From: Saccoglossus kowalevskii
Lineage: Eukaryota; Hemichordata; Enteropneusta; Harrimaniidae
Assembly: GCF_000003605.2 (NCBI RefSeq)
Contig: NW_003142809.1
Location: 254,712 to 276,110, forward strand
Reading direction: 5' to 3'
DNA length: 21,399 nucleotides
The notes beneath the pieces were generated by a model that saw only the letters and a program-made list of their open reading frames with translations, had not been told where the DNA came from and did no database searches. Both the position numbers and the translations under genes were made by a program. This document shows positions 21,364 through 21,399 of this stretch, one piece after another (position 1 is the stretch's first letter; each line of letters opens with the position of its first letter).

Positions 21364-21399
21364 GTGGTCTCTGTGAGTCCCATATCAAACACGACGCGG

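Larger units (their letters stand above)
19604..21399. other. Right-hand intergenic region
   Basis: No exon with recognisable protein similarity. A 77-codon open frame from 19852 on the plus strand begins in a CG-containing stretch and runs through the (CAAAT)n repeat, so I do not accept it. The last 250 bp are richer in CpG and carry an E-box and a hairpin, hinting at a promoter for a gene beyond the right edge. Confidence 0.4.

Overview
This is nuclear DNA from an animal, most likely a marine invertebrate. It is AT-rich, and three spliced protein-coding genes can be rebuilt from it with canonical GT-AG introns and consistent reading frames. Several dispersed non-autonomous repeats lie in the introns and flanks. 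The two well-recognised proteins are close to their vertebrate counterparts, and motifs around ACATGTA recur. That suits a mollusc, brachiopod or hemichordate type of animal, but the phylum cannot be fixed from this window alone. There is no bacterial, viral or organellar gene.

Layout. Bases 1-1601 are the right-hand part of a minisatellite with a rigid 32-bp period. A quiet spacer and a MITE follow. MTFP1 (mitochondrial fission process protein 1) lies on the minus strand at 4500-2679 in four coding exons. About 50 bp upstream of its ATG is a CCAAT box. A likely bidirectional promoter there could also drive a plus-strand gene with a small stathmin-like protein (coding exons 8212-8415 and 9637-9873). 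That gene would have a non-coding first exon ending near 4698 and a 3' UTR of about 2.6 kb ending at the AATAAA at 12512. GPATCH3 (G-patch domain protein 3) lies on the minus strand at 18915-13244 in seven coding exons and converges on the stathmin-like gene. The last 2.5 kb, 18916-21399, hold one MITE, a pentanucleotide microsatellite and a promoter-like right end. No gene is supported there.

Repeats. Six MITE copies of about 175-212 bp fall into two internally different families. Both share CTGTAAAAT-like termini flanked by TA. Other repeats are a five-unit 79-bp tandem array in the stathmin-like intron, a roughly 105-bp array in its 3' UTR, a tRNA-derived SINE-like fragment in MTFP1 intron 2, and some small fold-backs.

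The three genes do not form a pathway: mitochondrial fission, tubulin/cytoskeleton regulation and RNA-helicase cofactor or signalling. The possible link is positional, a shared promoter and possible old linkage of GPATCH3 with a stathmin gene. I found no convincing undescribed molecular system. The most unusual items are the indel-free 32-bp array, the shared-terminus MITE families and the reduced stathmin-like protein.
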